From the IMG/VR virus record IMGVR_UViG_3300035111_000018, positions 1 to 39,932 of that record: a stretch of 39,932 bases of DNA; one strand, 5' to 3'. The notes under the pieces were generated by a model. That model was not told the DNA's origin and did not search any database. It was given only the letters and a program-made list of their open reading frames with translations. The position numbers were made by a program, and so were the translations under genes. This DNA comes from a virus. Every line of letters begins with the position of its first letter. Within the stretch, counting starts at the first letter, position 1. Below are positions 6,847 through 14,189 of this stretch, piece after piece.

Positions 6847-7164
6847 TTAAATTTTAAGCTTCGGTTGAATACGTTGTAGCTTCTCCTGAATGATTCTGTC
6901 AATTTCATCACCTTCGAAAATAATGTAAGCCTGATGCATCATGATAATTAAGTCTGCTATTTCCTCATTACAGTTGTCACGCGCTTTTTGTTTTTGTTCG
7001 GGAAGTGATTCACGATTATTGTAACGCTTATATTTTTGCATTGCATGAATAACCTCAGCGCATTCCTCCACGATCATATCGATCTGTTTTTCATTACCCC
7101 ACTTTTCAAGTATTTTAATGGCGGTATCTTCAATTACTAATTTTTGCTTTTCGAATTGTGTCAT
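6847..7164 (-). CDS. MazG-like nucleotide pyrophosphohydrolase
   Basis: 105 residues. The metal-binding helices of the all-alpha NTP pyrophosphatase superfamily are visible: EECAE at 33-37 and EEIAD at 67-71 (ExxxE and ExxD). The length suits a single-domain phage MazG-like enzyme. It would hydrolyse NTPs or dNTPs to monophosphates; in phages this is linked to nucleotide-pool control or blunting of the stringent response. The exact substrate cannot be read from sequence. It lies downstream of the replication genes in the same operon. Confidence 0.8.
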   Translation of the reverse strand: MTQFEKQKLVIEDTAIKILEKWGNEKQIDMIVEECAEVIHAMQKYKRYNNRESLPEQKQKARDNCNEEIADLIIMMHQAYIIFEGDEIDRIIQEKLQRIQPKLKI

Positions 7165-7226
7165 GATTTATAGTTTTTAAATATCCACTCTTTTTCTTCG
7201 AGATAGCCCGGTAGCTTTCTCACCTG

Positions 7227-7970
7227 TTAAATGTCCTCTTCAAGTTCGCCAAGTTCTAACATGCGCTGTACAATTTCTTCTGCATGTTGCTGAGAGCATG
7301 CCATTATCTTTATTCCACGAACTTCAAAATAAGCATATCCAGCAGATACAGACTTTCTTATAGGCTCTTCTTTTCCGTATTTTTTGACATACTCGTCATC
7401 AATTACGTTTCCTGAATTATCGACATTTATTTTTTTAACCTCTTCAAGCCACTTTTTATGCCAGTCTACATTTGAAGGAGTTACCTCAACTGGCTTATAT
7501 ATCTCATCCTTTTCCTTCATTAGGATCGATTCTAAGACCTGATATTTTTCATCCAAATATTTCTCCACCCAACCGAAAATAACTGCACTATCAAGCCTGT
7601 ATATCTCTCCAAACTCGTTTTGTCTAGCTTTCTTGAAGATCAAAATGAAGTCCTCAACGGTTTCATTCGGAAACTTATCCATCAGATCTTCGACAATTTG
7701 CTGAATCTGGCTGTCTGAAAGGTTCCATTTAAGGTTCATACTAGCAACCAATCGAGTTAACTGAATATCGATAGCTTGGGCAACTGGTTTATTTCCAATC
7801 GTTCTACGCAACTCACAAAGCGGTACAGCATCCTTAACAATCTTTTGAATCGTTAGGCCGCGCTCAAACTCTTTTGACTTTTCTTTGTCAGTCAGTATAG
7901 CTATTAAGCCTGTCGCGTGTTCCTTCAGCTGTAATTCCTTTTTTTGCTGTACTGTTAGTCCCTGTTCCAT
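7227..7970 (-). CDS. Replication-region protein, probably helicase-loader-adjacent, unknown
   Basis: 247 residues. A conserved-looking core (CELRRTIGNKPVAQAIDIQL, then FILIFKKARQNEFGEIYRL and IFGWVEKYLDEKY) resembles a Bacteroidetes family seen beside replication initiators on prophages and plasmids (I recall DUF6633-like proteins, unverified). The C-terminus is charged. The ATG at 7970 lies 83 bases inside the upstream initiator-like gene, an unusually long overlap, yet the N-terminal sequence reads like protein. A replication accessory role is inferred from position. Confidence 0.65.
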   Translation of the reverse strand: MEQGLTVQQKKELQLKEHATGLIAILTDKEKSKEFERGLTIQKIVKDAVPLCELRRTIGNKPVAQAIDIQLTRLVASMNLKWNLSDSQIQQIVEDLMDKFPNETVEDFILIFKKARQNEFGEIYRLDSAVIFGWVEKYLDEKYQVLESILMKEKDEIYKPVEVTPSNVDWHKKWLEEVKKINVDNSGNVIDDEYVKKYGKEEPIRKSVSAGYAYFEVRGIKIMACSQQHAEEIVQRMLELGELEEDI

Positions 7971-8598
7971 TTGTTTTTAATTCAAAAAGTCCTTGCCATG
8001 AATTTGATATACTCTCATTAATCATTTTTATTGCCGTTTCCTCACCATATTCTGAAAGCTTTTTTAATGCAGCTTGTTCGGATAACGCCGATCGATAGGG
8101 TTTTTTTATGTCCCCCCTATATTGTTTCCACAACGACCAATGACGTATGAAGTTTTCACTTGTAAAAGGAAAAACAATTTCATCTCCTTTTAATAAATCA
8201 TTTTCATTTACATCTTCATTTCCCATACGGTTACCCGTATGCATAACCTTTGGGTTATCCTTTAGGTTTTTTTTAGCTTTACCTTTAGGTTTTTCTTTTT
8301 TAGGTCTACCGCCCAAATTACCGTTTAATCGCCTACTTTCGGTAAAGTTGTTTCTTCTAGTGGTCTCAAGCTCTAATCGCTCATTGTACCAAAGGCCTTT
8401 TTCGTCTATCTTAAATTTTAACCTAAGCTTATCCGAAATTGAACCTACTATAAACCTAATGGTTTCTTCATCAAGCCTTCCCTGCTGATGCATCTGGCAA
8501 AGGATAGTTATATACTTACCCCTCTCTTCGAAGGGCATTGTCTGAACCCCAACAATGAAGTCCTGAGAATAAAATAAAAAGGCTGGATCTTTAGCCAT
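7888..8598 (-). CDS. Replication initiator-like protein (DUF1376/Lin1244-type N-terminus)
   Basis: 236 residues from ATG 8598, chosen because MAKDPAFLFYSQDFIVGVQT begins the conserved domain; an upstream ATG at 8640 would add 14 atypical residues. The N-terminal part (FEERGKYITILCQMHQQG, then WYNERLELE) matches the winged-helix module of phage replisome organisers. A basic Lys/Pro linker follows (GGRPKKEKPKGKAKK), then a C-terminal helical part (ALSEQAALKKLSEYGEETAI) like those that recruit helicase. It probably binds the phage origin and loads the host helicase. Overlaps the upstream HNH gene by 8 bases and the downstream gene by 83. Confidence 0.75.
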   Translation of the reverse strand: MAKDPAFLFYSQDFIVGVQTMPFEERGKYITILCQMHQQGRLDEETIRFIVGSISDKLRLKFKIDEKGLWYNERLELETTRRNNFTESRRLNGNLGGRPKKEKPKGKAKKNLKDNPKVMHTGNRMGNEDVNENDLLKGDEIVFPFTSENFIRHWSLWKQYRGDIKKPYRSALSEQAALKKLSEYGEETAIKMINESISNSWQGLFELKTNGTGTNSTAKKGITAEGTRDRLNSYTD

Positions 8599-9007
8599 TA
8601 GGTTTAGATAAGAATGTGAAAAATGAATCCTTATTATCATTCCAACATACTTTGTTAAACAATTTGCTTATCACTCCAAATTCAGTTGGATTATTTTTTT
8701 CAATAAATGATAGCGCCCCTAATCCTTTCCAGGTATGAATACATGTTACATTAATAGACCTAGAAAAATCTAACAGTATTTCGTTTTTCTTTAGTATCTC
8801 TTCAAGATCATGGCATTTAGAGCATAGAGTACATAGATATATGTCAGGAGTATCCCATGGATCTTTACCCTTATAATCTTTATGATGCACATGAAGTGTT
8901 TCAGTGCTGCATGAGCATTCTGTACACGTCCAATTATCTAATTCTAATATCTTCAGGCGTTTCTTTTGCCAGCGCGGATCTTTCAGTTTTTCTGAATAGG
9001 ATTTCAT
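8591..9007 (-). CDS. HNH endonuclease
   Basis: 138 residues from the ATG at 9007. The core carries the HNH/Zn pattern: CTEC and a lone Cys, LHVHHKDYKG with the catalytic His pair, then CTLCSKCHDLEE. The start MKSYSEKLKDPRWQKKR is the usual beginning of phage HNH proteins; the frame is open to an ATG at 9067 that would add 20 residues (MLQEPSGSGGSPCNVG). Small HNH nucleases in phages serve in packaging, recombination or as homing enzymes. This one lies among replication genes, away from terminase, so a DNA-metabolism role is more likely. A ~60-residue C-terminal region has no visible motif. Confidence 0.8.
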   Translation of the reverse strand: MKSYSEKLKDPRWQKKRLKILELDNWTCTECSCSTETLHVHHKDYKGKDPWDTPDIYLCTLCSKCHDLEEILKKNEILLDFSRSINVTCIHTWKGLGALSFIEKNNPTEFGVISKLFNKVCWNDNKDSFFTFLSKPNG

Positions 9008-9102
9008 AATAAAACAGCTGCCAACATTACAAGGCGATCCACCCGAACCAGAAGGTTCCTGTAGCATGTAATGAAGGCATGTGTTTTAGTTAATGTTTTC
9101 AT
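9004..9102 (-). CDS. Possible 32-residue peptide upstream of HNH gene
   Basis: ATG 9102 to TGA 9004-9006 encodes MKTLTKTHAFITCYRNLLVR and a hydrophobic end (MLAAVLL). Its stop overlaps the ATG at 9007 as ATGA, the common junction in this operon, which supports it. Against it, codon use is poorer than in the overlapping 9067 extension of the HNH gene, so only one of the two readings is likely real. Confidence 0.35.
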   Translation of the reverse strand: MKTLTKTHAFITCYRNLLVRVDRLVMLAAVLL

Positions 9103-9165
9103 GGTGAATCGCTTTACATAATTACTCATTTCCTACCTTTCCTCAAAACAAATCAGGGAAATAAT

Positions 9166-9663
9166 TTAAAATATAGTCTTCATGCCCATTATTATTTTGC
9201 ATTCTCCTTTGTATCCTTTCTGAAAATGGAAGTTACCAACAGAGAACCCAAATGGAAAGCCTATAAGCGATCCTGAGCCGTATATAATCATAGATTTTAC
9301 CCCCCCCCATTTGTTTATCATCTCCATAATTACCTGTCGCTGGAAGACCTTATTTGTAGGCACAAGGAAGCTTACATTTTGAGCGATGGTAAACGAATGT
9401 TCAAGGAATTCTTTGAAGTTTGAATAAGGTGGATTCCCTATAATCCAATCAACTGGTTCTTTATATTCGAAAAAGTCTTTACCTTCTGTTATCTCGCAAT
9501 AATCTGAATTAAGCATTTGATTGTAAAAGGAGCCATCACCCCTGCAAGGATCTAAGCATTTTCCGACTGGCTGCAGAAATTCAATTATTTGCTTAGATAC
9601 CTCAACTGGGGTATAAACCACATCTGATTGAGGCACAAACCTATCGAACAGTTCTTTTTGCAT
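9166..9663 (-). CDS. N6-adenine DNA methyltransferase with a G9 tract
   Basis: 165 residues. Motif X-like YTPVEVSKQIIEFL (17-30), the SAM-binding motif I DPCRGDGSF (38-46) and the catalytic motif IV GNPPYSNF (76-83) identify an amino-methyltransferase acting on adenine. The end (IGFPFGFSVGNFHFQKGYKG) resembles the C-termini of compact phage methylases, so the gene looks complete. No cognate restriction enzyme is nearby; protection from host restriction is the likely role. A run of nine G (W119-G-G-V122) lies in the second half, a classic slippage site. The gene starts within the end of the preceding 49-residue gene (23-base overlap). Confidence 0.85.
   Translation of the reverse strand: MQKELFDRFVPQSDVVYTPVEVSKQIIEFLQPVGKCLDPCRGDGSFYNQMLNSDYCEITEGKDFFEYKEPVDWIIGNPPYSNFKEFLEHSFTIAQNVSFLVPTNKVFQRQVIMEMINKWGGVKSMIIYGSGSLIGFPFGFSVGNFHFQKGYKGECKIIMGMKTIF
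9300..9308 (-). repeat. G9 homopolymer in the methyltransferase gene
   Basis: Nine consecutive C on the plus strand, that is nine G in the coding strand, spanning codons 119-122 (Trp-Gly-Gly-Val). It is the longest G/C homopolymer I saw in the window. A one-base change would truncate or alter the last ~45 residues. Confidence 0.9.
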
Positions 9664-9790
9664 TTATCTTTTTAGTTAACCCCGTTAAAACTCTGCTTAT
9701 CTTCTCAGTCTTAGACCATCCGGTATTCTCGTTTATCTTTGATAGATGGAACTTTAATAGGTTCCTTAATAGGCGCTGGCGTGGCTTCAT
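9641..9790 (-). CDS. 49-residue basic peptide
   Basis: ATG at 9790 overlaps the upstream TGA as ATGA (9787-9790) and the frame ends at 9641-9643, 23 bases inside the methyltransferase gene. The product is strongly basic (MKPRQRLLRNLLKFHLSK; TKKINAKRTVR), helical, and fills an otherwise unexplained 120-base gap. It may bind nucleic acid; no family recognised. Confidence 0.55.
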   Translation of the reverse strand: MKPRQRLLRNLLKFHLSKINENTGWSKTEKISRVLTGLTKKINAKRTVR

Positions 9791-9999
9791 ATTAAACCAA
9801 GTTCTTTAAGCTTATACAAATCTTCACGTGTCAGAATTACTGAGTGAATAGTAAACTCAGAGTTAGCGAATTCAGGCTCACTAATTTTAGTTAGCGAAAC
9901 CCCTCCATCTGCAAGGCTTTCAGGATACCATCCAAGAAATTTACTTCCGTCTTGTATTGCGTCATCTACAATAATGTGTTCGTCAAGCTTTAGTATCAT
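9787..9999 (-). CDS. Small protein, unknown
   Basis: 70 residues, acidic, mixed strand and helix, ending in a helical REDLYKLKELGLI. It starts five bases after the upstream HNH gene and is coupled by ATGA to the following peptide gene. No recognisable domain. Confidence 0.65.
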   Translation of the reverse strand: MILKLDEHIIVDDAIQDGSKFLGWYPESLADGGVSLTKISEPEFANSEFTIHSVILTREDLYKLKELGLI

Positions 10000-10004
10000 A
10001 CTTT

Positions 10005-10397
10005 TTATTTTTTAGATAGTCTTGATTCTGATAAACCTCGTTTTATAGCTTCTTCAGGATGCAGTTCAATCCACGTATGGCACTGTCTGCAAACTGACAA
10101 CCATGTTTTGATATTTAAAAGATGCTCACCCCTTCCGCGTCGATGGTGAATTTCTTCAGATTTATAAGTGCAAAATAATAATATCCTAGCTTCGCATTTA
10201 GGTTTCGATTCTAAAAACACTCGTCTTAATGCTGTATAAGTTTTTAGATTTTCTTTAAGTTTAGGTGAAATCTTCGCAATCTTATAGACTTTATTCGGTT
10301 TAAGCGCGTCTGTTTCTGCCTTTCTTTTCAGTCTACCGCATGACGAACAATCGCCAGTGTCTTTATTCTCTGAGATTTTACCACAGGAGCAATACAT
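10005..10397 (-). CDS. HNH-type nuclease with N-terminal zinc ribbon
   Basis: 130 residues. The N-terminus has CSCG and CSSCGR (residues 3-21), a zinc knuckle pair. The C-terminal part has a Cys (CTYKSEEIHHRRGRG) with the HH of an HNH motif, then WLSVCRQCHTWIELHPEEA, the second metal-binding CxxC and downstream His. This arrangement is seen in phage HNH proteins of the recombination region (NinG-like in outline, identity unverified). It would be a metal-dependent nuclease. Second HNH gene of the operon, not similar to the one at 8591-9007 outside the motif. Confidence 0.75.
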   Translation of the reverse strand: MYCSCGKISENKDTGDCSSCGRLKRKAETDALKPNKVYKIAKISPKLKENLKTYTALRRVFLESKPKCEARILLFCTYKSEEIHHRRGRGEHLLNIKTWLSVCRQCHTWIELHPEEAIKRGLSESRLSKK

Positions 10398-10507
10398 TAC
10401 TCTTCGTCTTTAGAATCAGGTGCGTAAGGATCAATATAAATTCGTGTTGCTATTTCCAAAACAACTACAACGCAAATTATGATGGCTAATATCTTAATCC
10501 AGATCAT
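10397..10507 (-). CDS. 36-residue single-pass membrane peptide
   Basis: ATG 10507 overlaps the upstream stop (ATGA at 10504-10507), and its TAA shares one base with the next ATG (TAATG at 10395-10399). A hydrophobic helix (IWIKILAIIICVVVVLEIA) is followed by an acidic tail ending DSKDEE. Exact fit between two genes makes it credible despite its size. Function unknown. Confidence 0.6.
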   Translation of the reverse strand: MIWIKILAIIICVVVVLEIATRIYIDPYAPDSKDEE

Positions 10508-10896
10508 GGCTTTTTGTTTATGAATTCATCAACTTTTTTATAAGGATCATCAGGCCAATTTGCATTGATGCTTATCAATAGCTCCTTTGCTTTTAATAGC
10601 TCTGATTCAAGTCTATCAATATAATCTGAATCATCACTATTAAGCCTATCTTTTAAAGCGCATATTTCAGCTAATACAATTCCTTTATCATATTTAAGTT
10701 CTCCTATCTCAATCACCTGCTTAGCGTGACTTTCTGCAAGATCGTTGTAAAGCTTTTTATATGACTCAATATCTTCATTAAGAAGTCTTTCGATTGCTAT
10801 CTTTAATTCTCCATTAACATTTCCTGTTTGTAGAAAATAATAGACCGAGGCATCAAATGGTGGCGTAGATAAATATTTCAGTTTTTCAAAGTTCAT
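10504..10896 (-). CDS. Coiled-coil protein, unknown
   Basis: 130 residues, largely helical with heptad-like spacing from about 30 to 115 (KQVIEIGELKYDKGIVLAEI, DYIDRLESELLKAKELLI), ending KKVDEFINKKP. Three bases separate it from the upstream gene; it is coupled downstream by ATGA. No family recognised. Confidence 0.65.
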   Translation of the reverse strand: MNFEKLKYLSTPPFDASVYYFLQTGNVNGELKIAIERLLNEDIESYKKLYNDLAESHAKQVIEIGELKYDKGIVLAEICALKDRLNSDDSDYIDRLESELLKAKELLISINANWPDDPYKKVDEFINKKP

Positions 10897-10899
10897 ATT

Positions 10900-11097
10900 C
10901 TATCCATGTTTACGTTTAAAAGCTTTTACGCTAGATTCATGCTGTTCAAAGTCATTCCTTGCCCTGATTCTGGTCATAGTATTTTTACGGCTGAACATCC
11001 AATCTTCAATATTATCACTGAACCAAAATGATAAATTTGCTTGAGGTATTGACGAAACAGGAAGCAGTCTTGATGCTTTAGGTATTTTCTTTGCCAT
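10900..11097 (-). CDS. Basic small protein, unknown
   Basis: 65 residues, rich in Lys/Arg (MAKKIPKASRLLP; NTMTRIRARNDFEQ; FKRKHG) with several Trp/Phe in the middle. Possible nucleic-acid binder by charge alone. Tight three-base spacing to both neighbours. Confidence 0.6.
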   Translation of the reverse strand: MAKKIPKASRLLPVSSIPQANLSFWFSDNIEDWMFSRKNTMTRIRARNDFEQHESSVKAFKRKHG

Positions 11098-11100
11098 GGT

Positions 11101-11445
11101 TTATTGAATTAAAAGTTCAGGATTTTCATGCACATTTCCGATTACAATAATGTTGATATCATATTGTCCGAAGAATCCATAAGGAGAATATTTAACCTCA
11201 CGTTTTAATCCTGTTTGCTTAGGTAATCCAAGGCCTTCAGCAAGATCATAATAAATGAAGTCACCTTCGTAAATTTCCTTTCCGTTCTTATCGGTAAGGC
11301 CTGTGAATCTCATTAATTTATTTATATCCCAATCTTCGTAAGCCATTCTATTCAAGTCATCAATTCTTGAACAATCATAATAAACCATTTTTTTTGGTTC
11401 ATTTGAATTAATTGGTATAATAGCCCTGAATTTTATTTCGCGCAT
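11101..11445 (-). CDS. YopX family protein
   Basis: 114 residues with the family hallmarks: MREIKFRA at the start and LMRFTGLTDKNGKEIYEGDF at about 45-63, then a strand-rich C-terminal half ending in the typical VIGNVHENPELL. YopX proteins (PF09643) are common in phages and prophages of Firmicutes and Bacteroidetes; their biochemical role is not established. The full-length family pattern is present. Confidence 0.9.
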   Translation of the reverse strand: MREIKFRAIIPINSNEPKKMVYYDCSRIDDLNRMAYEDWDINKLMRFTGLTDKNGKEIYEGDFIYYDLAEGLGLPKQTGLKREVKYSPYGFFGQYDINIIVIGNVHENPELLIQ

Positions 11446-11447
11446 GA

Positions 11448-11678
11448 TTATTTATCTTTAGGTATAAAATATTTTGCATACGTCTTACCTGACCTCGAAG
11501 TAACGAATTCAGTTTTGATATTGTGCCCTTCATTACGAAGCCTGTTTACAAGCACAGCTAATCGCCAATGATTCCACCACTTCACGCACTGAGCTTGTGT
11601 TACGGTGCTGCCTAGAAGGAGCCTAACTTTTAATCTCTCTTTGATGTTTTTCATACCATTCGATAAATTGTAAAACAC
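11448..11678 (-). CDS. Winged-helix/HTH-like small protein
   Basis: 76 residues from the first ATG; an internal ATG at 11654 (MKNIKERLKVRLL) shortens the overlap with the upstream gene from 56 to 32 bases and may be the true start. The stretch VTQAQCVKWWNHWRLAVLVN followed by RLRNEGHNIKTEF and a strand pair (KTYAKYFIP) fits a small helix-turn-helix with a wing, as in phage helix-turn-helix proteins whose recognition helix reads xxRLAxxIxRLRxxG. Likely DNA-binding; target unknown. Confidence 0.65.
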   Translation of the reverse strand: MFYNLSNGMKNIKERLKVRLLLGSTVTQAQCVKWWNHWRLAVLVNRLRNEGHNIKTEFVTSRSGKTYAKYFIPKDK

Positions 11679-11964
11679 ACATGTAAACTGAATTGATCTT
11701 TTTCATTGTATGAACTTTGAATCGTTTGTCACCAACTATTCGGCATTCATTGCAATCAATAATTACGCGTGTCGGAGCAATCAACTCTATCTCGGCAACA
11801 ACTGACATTAAGTCATCCCAACATGAGTGATATTTTGGATAGAAGTATTGTGTCTGCGTCCACCCATCTTTAACAATTGATTTATAAAATGCCTTAACAT
11901 CTTCATCCCATTTCAGGCCCATGAATTTGCCGATATATATATTTGCTTTCTCAGTATCAATCAT
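11623..11964 (-). CDS. Conserved-looking protein, unknown
   Basis: 113 residues, mixed helix and strand, with Trp-rich first half (GLKWDEDVKAFYKSIVKDGW) and a VIIDCNECRIVG segment followed by VHTMKKINSVYMCVLQFIEW. It starts in an ATGA overlap. Similar small proteins occur in Bacteroidetes phage early regions; no named domain identified. Confidence 0.65.
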   Translation of the reverse strand: MIDTEKANIYIGKFMGLKWDEDVKAFYKSIVKDGWTQTQYFYPKYHSCWDDLMSVVAEIELIAPTRVIIDCNECRIVGDKRFKVHTMKKINSVYMCVLQFIEWYEKHQREIKS

Positions 11965-12128
11965 AATTCCTGATTAAGTTGAATAAGAATAGCAATCAAT
12001 CCAGTAATAGCGGTAACAACTCCTATTAAGATAATGACCGCTAAAAACAGCATGTCTAGTTTGAACTCCTTTTGAGTGTGGTAGACTATTTTCTTTTCCT
12101 GATCTTCAGGATATATATTTCGTTTCAT
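11961..12128 (-). CDS. 55-residue single-pass membrane protein
   Basis: ATG 12128 overlaps the upstream TGA and its own TGA overlaps the next ATG, both as ATGA, so it fits its gap exactly. Charged N-terminus (MKRNIYPEDQEKKIVYHTQK), then one long hydrophobic helix (about 26-50) and NQEL. Possibly an early inner-membrane peptide acting on the host; function unknown. Confidence 0.65.
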   Translation of the reverse strand: MKRNIYPEDQEKKIVYHTQKEFKLDMLFLAVIILIGVVTAITGLIAILIQLNQEL

Positions 12129-12484
12129 GGCTCTAAAATATTAGATTTAAGTGTATTAATAAACAATTCAGTTTTAGCCTGGTAATAAGCCTCAAATGTT
12201 TTATATCCTTCACTTCCTTGTTTCCAAAGAATGTATAAAACATCACGAATTCTTTTGCTTTGCGTCTTACCTTTGAACTCAGGATCAATTTTATCAACCT
12301 GTTCAATCTCTGAATTGTCAATGGATGACTCACAGATATAAATTGAAACAACCTTGTTCATGTAGCCAAGCATTTGAGCTGCCTTATTTGGGTTCATCTC
12401 CTGAGTACCAATAGTAATCTTTAGCGTCCTGTCCTTACGGGTCATTATGCCCTCAATCTGGGCAGCGAATATTTCACCTTTCAT
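12125..12484 (-). CDS. Early protein of the recombination/replication block, unknown
   Basis: 119 residues. The first half is strand-rich (GEIFAAQIEGIMTRKDRTLK, ITIGTQ) and the second is helical (RIRDVLYILWKQGSEGYKTF). It is coupled by ATGA with the genes on both sides, in a trio with the Gp157-like and SSB-like genes. This suggests a partner in DNA recombination, but I cannot name the family. Confidence 0.65.
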   Translation of the reverse strand: MKGEIFAAQIEGIMTRKDRTLKITIGTQEMNPNKAAQMLGYMNKVVSIYICESSIDNSEIEQVDKIDPEFKGKTQSKRIRDVLYILWKQGSEGYKTFEAYYQAKTELFINTLKSNILEP

Positions 12485-12963
12485 CTGATTGATACATTAA
12501 GTCCTGAGATAGAAGTTTTAACCGGCGGATGAATAAGGACGATTTCACCCGTAGATTCATCAACTACTCGTAAAGGTTCTTTTAAAGACTTCAGAAACTC
12601 ACAGCGCACCTTTAGTGCCTCGTTTGCTTTATCAGCAGTCTTTGCTAACTCTTCGTAAATCGTGTCACCACAGCCAGCGTAATTGTATTTGGTGCCATGT
12701 TCAGCCTTTTGGATAGAAGCCCCAAGAAACTCAAACTTTTGTTCTGGATATTTTGCGGCAGCAGTTAATTGATTCTGAATCGTTTCTTTGTTCACGCGTT
12801 CCAAAACCATTTCAATGGCTTTGATTTGTATGCGCACTGCAAGCGGATCAATTTCACCTGATTTCACAGCTTCAATTAATTGATCAGACATTATGTTAAT
12901 GCCTGTTAAAGAAGTGCTAAATTGTTGTAGCACCCCTGTAGCGGTTGTAGGTAGATTATTCAT
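12481..12963 (-). CDS. Conserved phage protein upstream of replication genes (Gp157-like in outline)
   Basis: 160 residues. A helical N-terminal half (LIEAVKSGEIDPLAVRIQIK, AIEMVLERVNKETIQNQL) is followed by FEFLGASIQKAEHGTKYNYA, a helical linker (EELAKTADKANEAL) and a C-terminal DESTGEIVLIHPPVKTSI tail. This matches a widespread phage family beside SSB or recombinase genes; its function is not established. Coupled by ATGA to the SSB-like gene and the next gene. Confidence 0.7.
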   Translation of the reverse strand: MNNLPTTATGVLQQFSTSLTGINIMSDQLIEAVKSGEIDPLAVRIQIKAIEMVLERVNKETIQNQLTAAAKYPEQKFEFLGASIQKAEHGTKYNYAGCGDTIYEELAKTADKANEALKVRCEFLKSLKEPLRVVDESTGEIVLIHPPVKTSISGLNVSIR

Positions 12964-13352
12964 AGCTTTGAAATCATTTCGTTGTAAAGAATATCAAAAT
13001 GTGTAGGCAGGTCTTTAAGATCAAGTTTACCAGCAACAACCAAATCTTTGGTATAAGCCATAGCAAATGAAATCATTTGAACTCTTGGTTCAACTTGTGG
13101 CTTACCACCTTTTTGCCAATTATTTGATTGCTCAGACACTGGCAATGAAATTTTATAATAAGTCGTTCCGTTTTTGCCTTGTTTCTGTTCAATCAAATAC
13201 TCAGCTTCTTGACCACTAATGAATTTAGTTTGATCTTCAGTTTTGCAGGTATAAAAACCTTTATCTGAGTTATCAAATTCGATGATAAAAGAGGTATTGC
13301 CATAGCTATCCTTTTTATCCATTTTAGTTACTTTTGTTACTTTTGCTTTCAT
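12960..13352 (-). CDS. SSB-like OB-fold protein
   Basis: 130 residues from ATG 13352 (MKAKVTKVTKMDKKDSYGN), which begins the strand-rich domain; an ATG at 13424 would add 24 Thr/Arg-rich residues and overlap the upstream gene by 31 bases. The alternating strands (TSFIIEFDNSDKGFYTCKT, QEAEYLIEQKQGKNGTTYYK) suit an OB fold, and a helical C-terminal segment (QMISFAMAYTKDLVV) follows, as in small phage single-stranded-DNA-binding proteins. It lacks the acidic DDDxPF tail of host SSB. Probably binds ssDNA in replication or recombination. Confidence 0.6.
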   Translation of the reverse strand: MKAKVTKVTKMDKKDSYGNTSFIIEFDNSDKGFYTCKTEDQTKFISGQEAEYLIEQKQGKNGTTYYKISLPVSEQSNNWQKGGKPQVEPRVQMISFAMAYTKDLVVAGKLDLKDLPTHFDILYNEMISKL

Positions 13353-13393
13353 ATTCCGTTTATCGGTTGTAGTTGTTGTGTTTCTGGCATGTT

Positions 13394-13792
13394 CTAAAGT
13401 GTTAAATCTGTAGGTTTTTTCCATCCGCTATAATCTGAATAATGCCAACCACATGAACAATTAAAGTATGACCCAGATAAATGCATGTGCATTGAGAAAC
13501 AGTTTGGGCAATAATCCTTAAAGCACTCCTTAACAATAGCAGCCTGAACGTCATCATTCATGTTATCGAATTCAAGTCCAATTACTGAACATATTTGTTT
13601 TGCTCTATTTACAATTTTTGGATTGTGCATGTATGAAGGAGCATTATTTTGTTTATCATCACCACAAACAGGGCACGATAATTCAATTCCTTTCGGTGTT
13701 ATTTTACAACTACCAACGCATTTATGCAATTTAGGATCATCCCTTTTAGCACAATGCGATTTTCTTATTTCTTGAAGAATAGCGTCATCCAT
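13394..13792 (-). CDS. Multi-zinc-finger protein, unknown
   Basis: 132 residues with many Cys: CVGSC, CPVCGDD, CPNCFSMHMHLSG and CSCGWHYSD, enough for at least two zinc sites. Between them is a helical segment (NRAKQICSVIGLEFD). Looks like a nucleic-acid or protein adaptor of the early operon. No exact family recognised. Confidence 0.65.
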   Translation of the reverse strand: MDDAILQEIRKSHCAKRDDPKLHKCVGSCKITPKGIELSCPVCGDDKQNNAPSYMHNPKIVNRAKQICSVIGLEFDNMNDDVQAAIVKECFKDYCPNCFSMHMHLSGSYFNCSCGWHYSDYSGWKKPTDLTL

Positions 13793-13794
13793 AA

Positions 13795-14067
13795 TTAGAA
13801 AGGAAGTTTATTATACCACAATTTCGCTTCGACCATTACAGCACGACTTCTTTCATCTGGTTCAAGATGCTTCTGAAGCTCCTGTGATGATTCCAGGTAG
13901 TTCTTAATTCGCTCCGGAGCTTGCCACTTGCTCATGATGAAGTCATTTTCAAATTGTTCGCAATTGGCTTGTAATAGCTTTATAAGTGTATCCATTTGAA
14001 GAACAAACTTTTCAGGCAGTGGCATTCGCTCTTGTTCTGTGATTGAGTTTAGAGGTGATGGTATCAT
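13795..14067 (-). CDS. Helical small protein, unknown
   Basis: 90 residues, mostly helix (FVLQMDTLIKLLQANCEQFE; RIKNYLESSQELQKHLEPDE). It starts in an ATGA overlap with the preceding 41-residue gene and ends two bases before the next start. No family recognised. Confidence 0.65.
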   Translation of the reverse strand: MIPSPLNSITEQERMPLPEKFVLQMDTLIKLLQANCEQFENDFIMSKWQAPERIKNYLESSQELQKHLEPDERSRAVMVEAKLWYNKLPF

Positions 14068-14189
14068 GATACTATAGCTCTTTGAGCTTTGTAATCATGA
14101 ATCAGATCAGGTAAATACCCAATTGCCTCAGCACGCATGTGAGTTATCATAATTGAACCGTTTGCGAAATAAAATGTGACTTGTTTCAT
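14064..14189 (-). CDS. 41-residue peptide, unknown
   Basis: ATG 14189 overlaps the upstream TGA and its TGA overlaps the ATG at 14067, both as ATGA. Sequence starts MKQVTFYFANGSIMITHMRA and ends with a helix (YLPDLIHDYKAQRAIVS). It is strand-helix like a small folded module. Exact coupling on both sides supports it as a gene. Confidence 0.6.
   Translation of the reverse strand: MKQVTFYFANGSIMITHMRAEAIGYLPDLIHDYKAQRAIVS

Noticed and set aside
8147-8488. Plus-strand 113-codon frame opposite the initiator-like gene
   Set aside because: Antisense shadow, Ser/Leu/Phe-rich low-complexity content, no neighbours on that strand.
12133-12351. 72-codon frame on the minus strand inside 12125-12484
   Set aside because: Out-of-frame shadow of a coupled gene; no ATGA junction of its own.
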